DNA from: Aminivibrio sp.
GTDB taxonomy: Bacteria; Synergistota; Synergistia; Synergistales; Aminobacteriaceae
Assembly (NCBI RefSeq): GCF_016756745.1
Contig: NZ_JAESIH010000058.1
Span: 1 to 59,245 of the forward strand
Reading direction: 5' to 3'
Length of the DNA stretch: 59,245 bases
In this document: in pieces, positions 16,942-25,447 of the stretch
How the letters are laid out: each line of letters begins with the position of its first letter
Position numbering within the stretch: the first letter of the stretch is position 1
Position numbers and translations under genes: made by a program
The notes under the pieces: model-generated
What the model was told of the DNA's origin: nothing
The model's database searches: none
Seen by the model: the letters and a program-made list of their open reading frames with translations, nothing else

Positions 16942-17922
16942 CTACTTTACTTCGCGGATCTTCCTGACCACTTCCTGCAGTTCGGGCTTGAGTTCCGAAT
17001 ACAGGGGGTCCATAGCCTTCTGGAACTCGGCCAACGCTTCCGGGGAGAGATGGGTGATGACGGACCCGGCGGCGGTGACTTTTTCCTCGGAGACCTTCTC
17101 GAACTCCTTCCAGAGCTTGATCTGGAAGGGCATGGAGTCCTTCGCGGCCTTCCTGATGATTTCCCTGTCTTCCTTGGAGAGCCTGTCCATGGCGATCTTG
17201 CTGGCGATCAGGATTTCAGGAACCCTGGTATGGCCGTCAAGGGTGAAGTATTTCGCCACCTCGTAGTGGCTCGTGGAGAAGTAGCTGGGCCAGTTGTTCT
17301 CGGCTCCGTCGATGACACCGGTCTGGAGTGCGCTGTACACCTCGCCGAAGGCCATGGGCGTGGGAACGGCGCCGAGGGCGGAGACCAGGCCCATCATGAG
17401 CTTGCTTTCCTGGACCCGGATCTTCAGTCCCTTCAGGTCGGCCACGGACTTGATTTCTCTCTTGGAGTTGTAGAAATTCCGGGCGCCCGAGTCATACCAT
17501 GCAAGTCCCACGAAGTTGGCGGGCTCGAGGCTGTTCAGGAATTCCTCGCCGATGGGGCCGTTGAGGACCTTCCACATGTGTTCCTCGTCCCTGTAGAGAT
17601 AGGGCATCTGCAAAGCGTCGAAGGCGGGAGCGAAAGCGGAGAGAGGAGAGATGCTGACCCTGGTGAAGTCCACGGCTCCGAACTGCACCTGCTCGATGAC
17701 GGCTTTTTCCTCGCCGAGCTGCTTGCTGTGGTAAACCTCCACTTTGATCCTGCCGCCGGTGCGCTCTTCCACCAGCCTGGCGAATTCCATGTCGCCCTTG
17801 GTGGTGGGGTAGTCTGCCACGTGGGTTTCGCCGAGGCGGAGCACCATCTCCGGGGCCGCCGCCGCAGGGAGGGCCGAAACCGCGACTGCGATAACAGCGA
17901 GAACCAAAAGGAACCGTTTCAT
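16942..17922 (-). CDS. dctP: TRAP transporter substrate-binding protein, DctP type (hexuronate candidate)
   Basis: This 326-residue periplasmic protein begins with a clear signal peptide (MKRFLLVLAVIAVAVSALPA, cut near AAAA). The mature protein has VLRLGETHVADYPTTKGDMEF, LKGLKIRVQES with the arginine that in the family grips the substrate carboxylate, and TGVIDGAENNWPSYFST. These are typical of DctP proteins for sugar acids such as glucuronate and galacturonate. It has its own promoter at 17966-17994 and a ribosome site AAAGGAGGAG. uxaC lies directly upstream on the same strand. Confidence 0.9.
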   Translation of the reverse strand: MKRFLLVLAVIAVAVSALPAAAAPEMVLRLGETHVADYPTTKGDMEFARLVEERTGGRIKVEVYHSKQLGEEKAVIEQVQFGAVDFTRVSISPLSAFAPAFDALQMPYLYRDEEHMWKVLNGPIGEEFLNSLEPANFVGLAWYDSGARNFYNSKREIKSVADLKGLKIRVQESKLMMGLVSALGAVPTPMAFGEVYSALQTGVIDGAENNWPSYFSTSHYEVAKYFTLDGHTRVPEILIASKIAMDRLSKEDREIIRKAAKDSMPFQIKLWKEFEKVSEEKVTAAGSVITHLSPEALAEFQKAMDPLYSELKPELQEVVRKIREVK

Positions 17923-17965
17923 TCAATCTCCTCCTTTAATTTTTGAAATTGAAGCCTTTACATAC

Positions 17966-17994
17966 ATTATAGTCGGCTTATTCCAAAAACGCAA
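17966..17994 (-). promoter_or_regulatory. Promoter of the hexuronate TRAP operon
   Basis: On the minus strand TTGCGT and TATAAT are separated by exactly 17 bases. The -35 region lies in an AT-rich stretch containing CCAAAAACGCAATC (+ strand), which shares AAAACG with the operator-like palindrome upstream of uxaA. Confidence 0.65.
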
Positions 17995-18027
17995 TCAAAG
18001 AGCGTCCTCGGCTGAAAATGCGTTATG

Positions 18028-19440
18028 TCAGGCGGAATGGAGCTGGAAGTACTCCCTGGCGTTGTTGTAGCAGATGTCCCGGACCATGCCGCCCAAGAGG
18101 GCATAATCCTCGGGAAGCTCGCCCCTTTCCACGTCGCCGCCGATGATGTTGCAGAGAATCCTTCGGAAGTACTCGTGCCTCGGGTAGGAAAGAAGGCTTC
18201 TGGAATCGGTGAGCATTCCCACGAATCCCGAGAGCACCCCGACGGAGGAGAGAGCCTCGATCTGCCTGGTCATGCCGTCCTTCGTGTCGGTGAACCACCA
18301 GGCAGAACCCATCTGCATCTTCCCAGGCACCGACCCGTCCTGGAAACAGCCCAGAATGGAAGGGATCATGTCGTTGTCCTTGGGGTTCAGGGAGTACACG
18401 ATGGTTTTCCCGAGTTTTCCCGTCCTCTCCAGTCTGTCAAGAAGCCGGGCGAGGGGACGTCCCTGTTCGAAGTCGCCCATGCCGTCGTATCCCGTGTCGG
18501 GACCGAGCCGCGCCAGCATGCGGGAGTTGTTGTTCCTCATCGCTCCCAGGTGGAGCTGTTGGGTCCACCCCTGGGAGGCGTCCATGGACAGAAGTTCGTA
18601 GAGCACCGCCGAACGGAACCTGAGGAGCGGCTCCCCTGAGAGGGCCCGGCCGCTCCTGAGAATGGCGAAGGCCGTTTCCACCTCCTCCGACGTCCAGTCC
18701 GAGGAGTAGCAGGTTTCGATGCCGTAGTCGGAAAGGCGGCATCCGTTCTCGTGGAAGAACTGGTGCCGTTTCCAGAGGCATTCGATGAACCGTCCGAAGG
18801 AGTCGATCTTCACTTCCGCCAGTTCCGCCAGCGTGTCGAGCCAGGGGTTGAACCTTTCGGGAAGGTGCCCCTCCAGGGCCCTGTCGGGCCGGAAGGCCGG
18901 TGCGACGATGGTTTCGAAGCCGCTCTCCCGGATCTGCCGGTGCTCCTCCAGTGTCGAGGAGGGATCGTCGGTGGTGCAGAGGGCGTCCACTTTGAACTTC
19001 TTGATGAGGGACCTGGCGGAGTACTCCTTCTTCCCGAGGAGAGCGGTGCAGTGCCTGTAAATCTCGCCTGCGGTGTCGGGGTTCAGAAGTTCGTTCACGC
19101 CGAATACCCTCTGGAGCTCGAGATGGGTCCAGTGGTAGAGGGGGTTGCGGACCACCTTGGGAACGACCCCCGCCCAGGCGGCGAACTTTTCCTCGTCGGG
19201 GGCGTCTCCCGTGATGAACCGTTCGTCCACGCCGCAGGCCCTCATGGCCCTCCACTTGTAGTGGTCGCCTCCGAGCCAGATTTCCGTGAGATTCTTGAAC
19301 TGTCTGTCCGAGAGGATGTCCGAGGGGGGGATGTGGCAATGGTAGTCGAAGATGGGCATGGGTGCCGCGTATTCATGGTAGAGTTTCTGGGCGGGCTTGG
19401 ATTCGAGAAGAAAATCCTTGTCCATGAATTTTTTCGCCAT
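18028..19440 (-). CDS. uxaC: Glucuronate/galacturonate isomerase
   Basis: UxaC converts D-glucuronate to D-fructuronate and D-galacturonate to D-tagaturonate, the first step of hexuronate use. The protein has 470 residues, the usual length. It carries the amidohydrolase HxH metal motif (DYHCHIPPSDI, near residue 33), the family segment WLGGDHYKWRAMRACGV, CTTDDPSSTLEEH and the C-terminal SYPRHEYFRRILCNIIGGDV. A ribosome site AAGGAGGAG precedes the ATG. It lies upstream of the TRAP operon on the same strand but probably has its own promoter; an inverted repeat at 19511-19536 may bind a regulator. Confidence 0.93.
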   Translation of the reverse strand: MAKKFMDKDFLLESKPAQKLYHEYAAPMPIFDYHCHIPPSDILSDRQFKNLTEIWLGGDHYKWRAMRACGVDERFITGDAPDEEKFAAWAGVVPKVVRNPLYHWTHLELQRVFGVNELLNPDTAGEIYRHCTALLGKKEYSARSLIKKFKVDALCTTDDPSSTLEEHRQIRESGFETIVAPAFRPDRALEGHLPERFNPWLDTLAELAEVKIDSFGRFIECLWKRHQFFHENGCRLSDYGIETCYSSDWTSEEVETAFAILRSGRALSGEPLLRFRSAVLYELLSMDASQGWTQQLHLGAMRNNNSRMLARLGPDTGYDGMGDFEQGRPLARLLDRLERTGKLGKTIVYSLNPKDNDMIPSILGCFQDGSVPGKMQMGSAWWFTDTKDGMTRQIEALSSVGVLSGFVGMLTDSRSLLSYPRHEYFRRILCNIIGGDVERGELPEDYALLGGMVRDICYNNAREYFQLHSA

Positions 19441-19510
19441 AGTGGTTCTCCTCCTTGCAATGGGGTGTCTTCGGTTTCATTCTTTGGAAGTACATTTTAC
19501 TCCCTGGGAA

Positions 19511-19536
19511 GAAATTGCGCCACGTTCTGCAATTTC
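19511..19536 (-). promoter_or_regulatory. Inverted repeat upstream of uxaC
   Basis: GAAATTGC and GCAATTTC are perfect inverted repeats separated by ten bases, 71 bases upstream of the uxaC start. The half-sites lie 18 bases apart centre to centre, close to two helical turns, as expected for a dimeric repressor site. No -10 box with good spacing was found. Confidence 0.35.
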
Positions 19537-19538
19537 CC

Positions 19539-19582
19539 CCTAAATCCGCAGGCTTTTCAGGCAGCGTGGAAATGTCACAGGA
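19539..19582 (+). repeat. Left-end fragment of the CCTAAATCC repeat family
   Basis: CCTAAATCCGCAGG is identical to the left end of the full element at 26198. The next 25 bases (TTTTCAGGCAGCG, then TGTCACAGG) remain similar to that copy (TTTTTCAAGCAGCG, then CGTCACCGG). The rest of the element is absent. The fragment reaches into the last codons of the gene ending at 19575. Confidence 0.6.
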
Positions 19583-20324
19583 CTCCGCCGCCGTCCTCCT
19601 TCTCCGGAAGGTATTTCCAGTACTTTTTCGGCATGAACCGCCGCTGCAGCTCGGCATTTTTCCTGGTCTGCACCGCCGTGGAGGAGAAATAGCCTTTCCA
19701 GAGGTCACGAATTTCCTGTTCCCTTCCGGAGAGAGGCAGGGGGCCCTCTGTGCGGAAGGCGGTCATCCGCCAGGTTCCGTTCTCAAACACTGCCGCCTTG
19801 TTTCTCCCCGTGTCGTGGATGATCCACCGCTCTCCGCCAAGCCTCCGGGCGAAATGGCCGGCCACCAGAGGAAGGATATCTCCCTCTGGTTCGAAGGGCG
19901 CGTAGAGCACTCCCCGAAGCTCTGTAAACCGGAGAAGACCCAGAAACCGGTGTCTCTCCCTCGACACGGTCCGGCCTGCCTCGTGTACGGTTCTCACCCT
20001 CTCGTCCGCCAGGAGTCCCGCCGTCCGGGGTCCGACGGTCCAGGCGAGGGCGAAATACCGGTAGACCGCCATTTCCCTTCCGGCCATGGCGCTGAGAAAG
20101 GCGTAGTATCCCGCAGCCAGAACCCTTCGCGAAAACCTGGCGGCCAGGGCGGTGCGCACGGAGGCCGCCAGGTTTTCATCCGTTGCCGTCTGAACGGTTT
20201 CAAAAAGGAGCGGCTGTTTTTTGCCCTGCCCGAGAATTCCCTCCGGCCGCTCTTTTTTGCGTGCGGATTCGTGGATCAGGCAGAGAAAACCGTTGAAGGT
20301 TCCGTCAAAAGTCCAGACGGCCAT
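19575..20324 (-). CDS. DNA metabolism protein partner of the radical SAM protein (TIGR03915/DUF4130 type)
   Basis: The protein has 249 residues and belongs to the family regularly encoded next to the DNA modification/repair radical SAM proteins. Recognisable parts are the opening MAVWTFDGTFNGFLCLIHE, the central RHRFLGLLRFTEL, and the C-terminal RWIIHDTGRNKAAVF and ALQRRFMPKKYWKYLPE-like tail (here NAELQRRFMPKKYWKYLPE). The family has no settled biochemical function; its constant pairing suggests the two act together on DNA. It starts two bases after the radical SAM gene and is surely co-transcribed. Its 3' end overlaps a repeat fragment, which may have altered the last few residues. Confidence 0.78.
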   Translation of the reverse strand: MAVWTFDGTFNGFLCLIHESARKKERPEGILGQGKKQPLLFETVQTATDENLAASVRTALAARFSRRVLAAGYYAFLSAMAGREMAVYRYFALAWTVGPRTAGLLADERVRTVHEAGRTVSRERHRFLGLLRFTELRGVLYAPFEPEGDILPLVAGHFARRLGGERWIIHDTGRNKAAVFENGTWRMTAFRTEGPLPLSGREQEIRDLWKGYFSSTAVQTRKNAELQRRFMPKKYWKYLPEKEDGGGVL

Positions 20325-20326
20325 GG

Positions 20327-21562
20327 TCAGAACTCCATGCGAAGCTGCCGGAGATTGTCCTTCCCCGGGGGAGGAGCGGAGAGCAGTCTTCTGAGGTCGC
20401 CCCCAGGCGGAGAGGCAGGGAATGCCGGGTTTTTGCAGGAAATGAAGAACCGCGCCCGCTTCATCACTATACCCAGTTTCGCCAGGTCGTCGCCGTCGAG
20501 GAGGTGTCCCCTCCTGGCGGTGAGAATTCTCTTTGCGGACCTGACGCCGATTCCGGGAACGCGGAGTATTTCTTCGTAGGACGCCCTGTTCACGTCCACC
20601 GGGAAGAAATCCGGGCGGGCCAGGGCCCAGCCCGTCTTGGGGTCGAGGGCTTCGTCGAGGTTGGGCTGCTGCGGGCTCAGAACTTCTTCGGCCCGGAAAC
20701 CGTAGAACCGGAGCAGCCAGTCCGCCTGGTAGAGGCGGTGCTCCCTCAGCAGGGGAGGTTTCGCGGCGGGTGCGGGAAGGAGCGGGTTATCCGCCACGGG
20801 GATATAGGCGGAGTAGTAGACCCGTCTGAGCCCGAAGCTCCGGTAGAGTCCTTCGGACAGGCGAAGGATGGTGAAATCGTTCTCGGGGGAGGCCCCAACC
20901 ATGAGCTGGGTGCTCTGCCCGGCGGGAACGAAGGCAGGGGTCGGCCGGCCTGTGCGTTTCCATTTCTTCCGCTCTTCGATGGTTCCGCCGATGAAGGCCA
21001 TGGGCCGGAGGATGGAGTCCCGGTTCTTCTGGGGGGCCAGGGCCAGGAGGCTTTGTTCCGAGGGGAGCTCGATGTTCACGCTCATCCTGTCGGCCAGGAG
21101 GCCGAGGGTGCCGAGAAGGGACGGGGAGGCGCCGGGGATGGCCTTGGCGTGGATGTAGCCTCCGAACCGGTGTTCCTCCCTGAGGATTTTTGCTGTCCGG
21201 ACGAGCTGAACCATGGTGTCGTCCGGTGACCCGACGACGGCCGAACTGAGGAAGAGTCCCTCGATGTAGTTTCTCCGGTACATCCGGATGGTCAGATCGG
21301 CGAGTTCCCTGGGAGTGAAGGTTGCCCTCGGAATGTCCGCGCTCCGCCTGTTCACGCAGTAGGCGCAGTCGAAAACGCAGTCGTTGGAAAACAGGACCTT
21401 GAGCAGGGAGATGCACCGCCCGTCGTCGGACCAGCTGTGGCAGATTCCGCCGAGGGAGGTGCTGCCCAGGCTGCCCCGCCGTCCGGCGCTTCCGCTGGAC
21501 GAGCACGATACGTCGTATTTCGCTCCTTCCGCGAGGACCGCGAGTTTCCCCAGGGTTTCCAT
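20327..21562 (-). CDS. Putative DNA modification/repair radical SAM protein (TIGR03916 type)
   Basis: The protein has 411 residues. The radical SAM cluster motif is CVFDCAYC near residue 60, which binds a 4Fe-4S cluster and S-adenosylmethionine. An N-terminal segment with GSTSLGGICHSW is characteristic of this family. A helix-hairpin-helix near the C-terminus (ILRVPGIGVRSAKRILTARR) indicates DNA binding. The family is predicted to modify or repair DNA, but no reaction has been assigned. GGAGGTT lies three bases before the ATG. A 19-base perfect palindrome 21 bases upstream of the start suggests tight regulation. Confidence 0.85.
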   Translation of the reverse strand: METLGKLAVLAEGAKYDVSCSSSGSAGRRGSLGSTSLGGICHSWSDDGRCISLLKVLFSNDCVFDCAYCVNRRSADIPRATFTPRELADLTIRMYRRNYIEGLFLSSAVVGSPDDTMVQLVRTAKILREEHRFGGYIHAKAIPGASPSLLGTLGLLADRMSVNIELPSEQSLLALAPQKNRDSILRPMAFIGGTIEERKKWKRTGRPTPAFVPAGQSTQLMVGASPENDFTILRLSEGLYRSFGLRRVYYSAYIPVADNPLLPAPAAKPPLLREHRLYQADWLLRFYGFRAEEVLSPQQPNLDEALDPKTGWALARPDFFPVDVNRASYEEILRVPGIGVRSAKRILTARRGHLLDGDDLAKLGIVMKRARFFISCKNPAFPASPPGGDLRRLLSAPPPGKDNLRQLRMEF

Positions 21563-21582
21563 GGCAACCTCCGCACTGAACG

Positions 21583-21601
21583 TGATAACAAAATGTTATC
21601 A
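21583..21601 (-). promoter_or_regulatory. 19-bp palindrome upstream of the DNA-repair radical SAM operon
   Basis: TGATAACA, AAA, TGTTATCA: eight-base perfect inverted repeats around a three-base centre, 21 bases before the start codon. It has the size of an operator for a dimeric helix-turn-helix repressor. The outer halves resemble Fur-type sites, but the spacing does not fit, and it is not a Bacillus-type or E. coli-type LexA box. Confidence 0.5.
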
Positions 21602-21635
21602 TTTTCCGGAGAAAAAGAAAAGAGGGAGGAGAGAA

Positions 21636-21857
21636 CCTGAATCCGCACCTCCGCGGGGAGTGTCACCGGAACTCGCTTGGGCGGGGGGTGCGGATTGTCG
21701 TCCTTGACAACTGCCCAAGCGAGTCCCGCGGCTCCCTGCGTTCGCCGGTTGCCTGCCTGAGAAACCGACATCCATGTCGGTTTCTCGCCCCTGGCGGGGC
21801 GAATTCACCTTATGCCCGGCGACGCTCCCTCGGCCTGAAAGACCTTGCGGATTTAGG
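21636..21857 (+). repeat. MITE-like element, copy 1
   Basis: The element is 222 bases long, with ends CCTGAATCCGCACC and CTTGCGGATTTAGG. Internal blocks shared with the copy at 26198 are ATTGTCGTCCTTGACAACTG, GCGAGTCCCGCGGCTCCCTG, the palindrome GAAACCGACAT-CC-ATGTCGGTTTC and GAATTCACCTTATGCCCGGC. CGCTTGGGC and GCCCAAGCG form a further stem. It encodes no protein and fills most of the 380-base gap between the radical SAM operon and the diguanylate cyclase gene. Confidence 0.75.
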
Positions 21858-21890
21858 GGAACAATGCAAAATGGAATAAAAACCCGTTCT

Positions 21891-21907
21891 TTGGTATAAT
21901 GTACCAA
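21891..21907 (+). promoter_or_regulatory. Extended -10 promoter with overlapping operator, sensor diguanylate cyclase gene
   Basis: TGGTATAAT (21892-21900) is an extended -10 element; the -35 region is poor. TTGGTA and TACCAA (21891-21896 and 21902-21907) form a perfect inverted repeat across it. The pattern TnGT...ACnA is that of FadR-type GntR operators. A repressor bound here would block RNA polymerase directly. Confidence 0.5.
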
Positions 21908-21942
21908 TTACATACATCCGAAAGAATCAGGAGAACAGGGCC

Positions 21943-24819
21943 TTGAGGCGAACACGCAGCCAATTCTCCCTTCCTTTGAGGAAGGAACGTTTTGATCCTT
22001 TTCGGCGGGCCGTCTTAATAGTGCTCCTTGCGGCTGCCGGCATCGTGGCTGTGCTGTTTTACCTTGACGCCCGGGCGGTCGCCCGGCAGGAAGAAGCCAT
22101 CAACGACCGCCAGTTTCTCTTGGCGACCCTTGCCCGCCTTGCTGCCGAGGACCGTTTTTCCTCCGTCGACGTCTCCGCCCGTTTCCTTCTGAACCACGTG
22201 TTTCCCGGTCTCCTCAGCGGGGACCTGTCCCCGGCCGAAGCTCAGAAATACCTTCAGCCCATGGTGTACAACATGCCGGAAGTGCTCGGATTTTATTTCC
22301 TTCCCGCCGACCCCGGAGAGGACCGCACCCCTGTCCCGGCCTTCCGCTCCACACCGGCCGGAAATGAAGGCCGGGCCTTTGCCGAGGAGACTGCTTCCCG
22401 CCTCGGGCCCGGTCCTCTTTCGCCGGAGGAGGCAGGAGCGCTGTCGGGAACCGTGAAGGCGACCTCCAGGTGGCAGATGGCCCTTTTTTCAGACGGACTT
22501 CTATCCCAGGGGACCCTCCGGGGAGTGCTCTTCACGGTGGTGGACCTCTCCCCCCTTCTTTCCCGGTATGTTCTTCCTCTGGCCACGGGCAGGAACGCCA
22601 TCTCCCTGGTGCTTTCCGAGGATGGTTCCCTGGTGTGGTTCGGCGGTTCCTCATCGAACGGACAGGAAGAAGGGATCTTCAGGGAGGACTCCCCTGAACT
22701 GGAGAGTATCCGCAGGATTGTTTCCGGGGCCGTGTCGGGAAAGAGCAGCCTGGATCTTCCCGGCGGGGGAACCGGGAAAAGGCTGCTTGTCGCCTGGAAC
22801 ACCCTCCGGATGGGGGGGAAGCGTCTTTCCGTCGTTTCGGCGTCTCCCGGAGACGAGGTGGACGCGGCCCTCAGGGACCTGAGAACCCAGAGAAACCTGC
22901 TTGTGGGGGCTCTTGTTCTCCTTGTCGTGCTCGGAGGCGTCTTTTTCACCGGAAAACAGCGGCAGGAGGAAATCCTGAGACGAGAATCCACCTTACGGGC
23001 AGTCTTCAATAAAGCCTCGTCGGGAATCGCCATCCTCGGGGAGGAGGGCGCCTTTCTTTCATGCAACGCCGCCTGGGAGGCCATGACGGGCCTGTCGCAG
23101 GAACGGCTGCGGCAGAAGACCATCTTCGACCTTGTCGCACCCGGCCCGGGCCAGGGACGGGAGGAACTCCGGCAGGCCCTCCCTGAGAAGAACGGCAGGG
23201 CCGAGGTCAGGTTCCTGCGGGCGGACGGGCTCACCTTCTGGGGGGATGTGTCCCTTGCCGTCCTGGAAGCGGCCCCCGCCTTTCCCGCCGGATCCCTTCT
23301 GGCGCTCATCACCGATATTTCCGGGATGAAGCGGGCGGAAGACCTTCTGAGACAGAGCGCCGCCGCCCTGGAGGCCCAAAAGGCAGAACTGGAAAAACTC
23401 GCTTCCGACCAGAGGATGCTTCTGGACCTCTTCACCCTCTTCGCAGAGGCCGACACGCCCGCCGAAATTCACAGGGCCCTGTTCGCTTCCCTCCCGGCCA
23501 TTATCACCTTCAGGAATCTTTTTCTTTGCATCCGGGACTGCCATGAGCCCCGGTACACCACCCTGGACGCCCTGGGGGAAATGGAAAGGACGGGCCAGGC
23601 CGACTTCTGCACGGAGGGGAAGGGCATCGTGGGGCATGTTTTCAGGACGGGCAAACCCTACATCGCCGGCGACCTGGCCATGGATCCCTGGTATGTTCCC
23701 CATTCCGACGAAGCCCGGTCTCTTGTGGCCGTTCCCGTCTCCTACAAAGGCAAGGACTGGGGAGTGCTCTGCCTGGACAGTGCCGCCAAGTACGCCTTCG
23801 GAGTACGGGAGAGAGACCTCCTCGCTCTCGTGGGGTTCTATGTCGCCCTCCACCTGGAGGAGCTGGAAGCCCGGACGGAGCTCGACAGGAAAGCCGGCCA
23901 GCTCGGCTTTCTCCACCGGGTGGTCAGGGAGATGGCGGCGGAACGGACGAACGGTGAACTCTCGGGGAAGATAGTCGGCATCCTGGGATCCGAGCTTGGT
24001 TTCCCCACGGTGGGAATCTTCGTCCCCGGAGAGAAGGAAGGCGAGAATCCGGTGCTCCTGGCGGGGTATTCCGGAGGGGCCGGCGAAGACGACGTGCTGC
24101 TCTGCCTTTCCGACGATGCGGGCGAAGCCCTCCGGACAGGAATGTCCGTCGAACGGGAAGGAGACGAAGGATCGGCGACCCTTGCGGTGCCCATGTCCTT
24201 CAACGGCCAGGTGTTCGCCGTCCTCGCCGCCTGCAACGAGAGAGGATTTTCCTCTTCGGAAAAGGAAATTCTGGAAATCACGGCAGAACACGGCGCCACC
24301 TTCTGGGTACTGAACAACCTGATGGCGGAAAGGCGCCGGGAGGCCCTCATCGACCCCCTTACCCAAGTGTGGAACCGCAGGTACATCATGCGCCGCCTGG
24401 AGGAGGAAAGTTCCAGGATTGCCCGGAGCGGCGGCAGGGGCGCTGTGGTGCTGGTGGACCTGGGAGATTTCAAGAGCATCAACGACCGCTTCGGTCACGT
24501 GGCGGGAGACGAGGTGCTCAAAGAAACGGCCTCCCTCATGAGCGCGAACCTGAGAACATGTGATATGATAGGACGGTATGGTGGGGACGAGTTCCTTCTC
24601 TACCTGCCTGACGTAACAGTCGACCAAGCCGCCGCCGCTGTGCGGCGGATGGAGGAGCGGGCTGCCGCTCTGAAGATTCCAGGGGTGGTCGCGTCGGTGG
24701 TGCTGGATTACGGCATCGCGTCCTGCCCAGGCGACGGAGACGACTTGGTGGCGGTCATCGGAACGGCCGACGCCAGGATGTACGAAAACAAGACGAGACG
24801 AAAGGCGGGAACAGCATGA
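21943..24819 (+). CDS. Membrane-bound sensor diguanylate cyclase (periplasmic sensor, PAS, GAF, GGDEF)
   Basis: The protein has 958 residues. A first membrane helix at about 23-42 and a second at about 320-340 enclose a periplasmic sensor region of some 280 residues. The cytoplasmic part has a PAS domain (about 350-460, AVFNKASSGIAILGEEGAF), a short coiled coil, a GAF domain (about 490-640), a second GAF-like region (about 650-790) and a GGDEF domain. The cyclase signature RYGGDEF is intact at about 880-884, and RTCD five residues before it is a product-inhibition I-site, so it should make c-di-GMP with feedback control. The start is TTG at 21943 after CAGGAGAA. It overlaps the VOC gene by four bases. 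Confidence 0.9.
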   Translation: MRRTRSQFSLPLRKERFDPFRRAVLIVLLAAAGIVAVLFYLDARAVARQEEAINDRQFLLATLARLAAEDRFSSVDVSARFLLNHVFPGLLSGDLSPAEAQKYLQPMVYNMPEVLGFYFLPADPGEDRTPVPAFRSTPAGNEGRAFAEETASRLGPGPLSPEEAGALSGTVKATSRWQMALFSDGLLSQGTLRGVLFTVVDLSPLLSRYVLPLATGRNAISLVLSEDGSLVWFGGSSSNGQEEGIFREDSPELESIRRIVSGAVSGKSSLDLPGGGTGKRLLVAWNTLRMGGKRLSVVSASPGDEVDAALRDLRTQRNLLVGALVLLVVLGGVFFTGKQRQEEILRRESTLRAVFNKASSGIAILGEEGAFLSCNAAWEAMTGLSQERLRQKTIFDLVAPGPGQGREELRQALPEKNGRAEVRFLRADGLTFWGDVSLAVLEAAPAFPAGSLLALITDISGMKRAEDLLRQSAAALEAQKAELEKLASDQRMLLDLFTLFAEADTPAEIHRALFASLPAIITFRNLFLCIRDCHEPRYTTLDALGEMERTGQADFCTEGKGIVGHVFRTGKPYIAGDLAMDPWYVPHSDEARSLVAVPVSYKGKDWGVLCLDSAAKYAFGVRERDLLALVGFYVALHLEELEARTELDRKAGQLGFLHRVVREMAAERTNGELSGKIVGILGSELGFPTVGIFVPGEKEGENPVLLAGYSGGAGEDDVLLCLSDDAGEALRTGMSVEREGDEGSATLAVPMSFNGQVFAVLAACNERGFSSSEKEILEITAEHGATFWVLNNLMAERRREALIDPLTQVWNRRYIMRRLEEESSRIARSGGRGAVVLVDLGDFKSINDRFGHVAGDEVLKETASLMSANLRTCDMIGRYGGDEFLLYLPDVTVDQAAAAVRRMEERAAALKIPGVVASVVLDYGIASCPGDGDDLVAVIGTADARMYENKTRRKAGTA

Positions 24820-25259
24820 TCCTGTCGCTGCATCATCCAAGTTTTACGGTGGAGGATATCGAGAGGTCCGTGGCGTTTTACAGGGACGTCCTCGGTCTCA
24901 CACTCGAAGGAATATGGGAGCGGGACCCGGCCTATTCCGAGGGTGTCACCGGCGTTCCCGGTGCTCGCCTGAAGGTCGCCTACTTCACTCTGCCCAACGC
25001 ATCCTTCGAGCTCGTGGAATACACGGGCGGAAAGGGAGTCAAGATAGACACCTCCACGAACAATACCGGAAGCGCCCACGTATGTTTCATCGCGGATGAT
25101 TTCGACGCCCTGGCGGACCGCCTCAAGGAAGCGGGCGCGGTCTTCCCCGGCGGGGTCAATGTGATCCCCGGCGGATCCAACAAGGGAAAGAAGATCGTCT
25201 ACGTGGAAGACCCCGACAACAACACCCTGGAAATTATTTCATCGGAGGTTTCCGTCTAG
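24816..25259 (+). CDS. VOC (glyoxalase/bleomycin resistance) family protein
   Basis: This 147-residue protein has two beta-alpha-beta-beta-beta repeats. LHHPSFTVEDIERSVAFYRD opens the first and SAHVCFIADDFDALADRLKE the second; VEDPDNNTLEIIS ends the fold, with a glutamate in the usual metal-ligand position. VOC proteins include glyoxalase I, methylmalonyl-CoA epimerase, dioxygenases and antibiotic-binding proteins; the function here is open. Its ATG overlaps the stop of the cyclase gene (ATGA), so it is translated with a signalling protein, which is unusual for the family. Confidence 0.85.
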   Translation: MILSLHHPSFTVEDIERSVAFYRDVLGLTLEGIWERDPAYSEGVTGVPGARLKVAYFTLPNASFELVEYTGGKGVKIDTSTNNTGSAHVCFIADDFDALADRLKEAGAVFPGGVNVIPGGSNKGKKIVYVEDPDNNTLEIISSEVSV

Positions 25260-25429
25260 GCTGGACAGGCCGGAGGAGAGGGGTATTTCTCCCGGTCCCG
25301 CTCCGGAAAACGGACGAGGGGCTCCGTCCGGGCCTCGCCGATGCGTTCCCGCTTTCCCCCGTCCACAGAATAAGTCCCCTCGCCGGTCCGTCCCCACAGG
25401 CTCACCGAAAGCACGACACGACACGACAT
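25256..25429 (-). CDS. Possible small ORF of 57 codons, convergent with the VOC gene
   Basis: An ATG-to-TAG frame on the minus strand shows neighbour-like codon use, rich in G and C at third positions. Its stop codon shares two bases with the stop of the VOC gene. No Shine-Dalgarno sequence precedes it and I recognise no family. It may be a gene remnant; otherwise the 188-base gap between the VOC gene and the small membrane protein holds nothing recognisable. Confidence 0.2.
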   Translation of the reverse strand: MSCRVVLSVSLWGRTGEGTYSVDGGKRERIGEARTEPLVRFPERDREKYPSPPACPA

Positions 25430-25447
25430 GAGTAAGGAGGAAAGAAC

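Noticed and set aside
21636-21857. CRISPR or riboswitch interpretation of the structured intergenic sequence
   Set aside because: There is no regular repeat-spacer pattern, and the same sequence recurs with terminal inverted repeats beside unrelated genes, which fits a mobile repeat.
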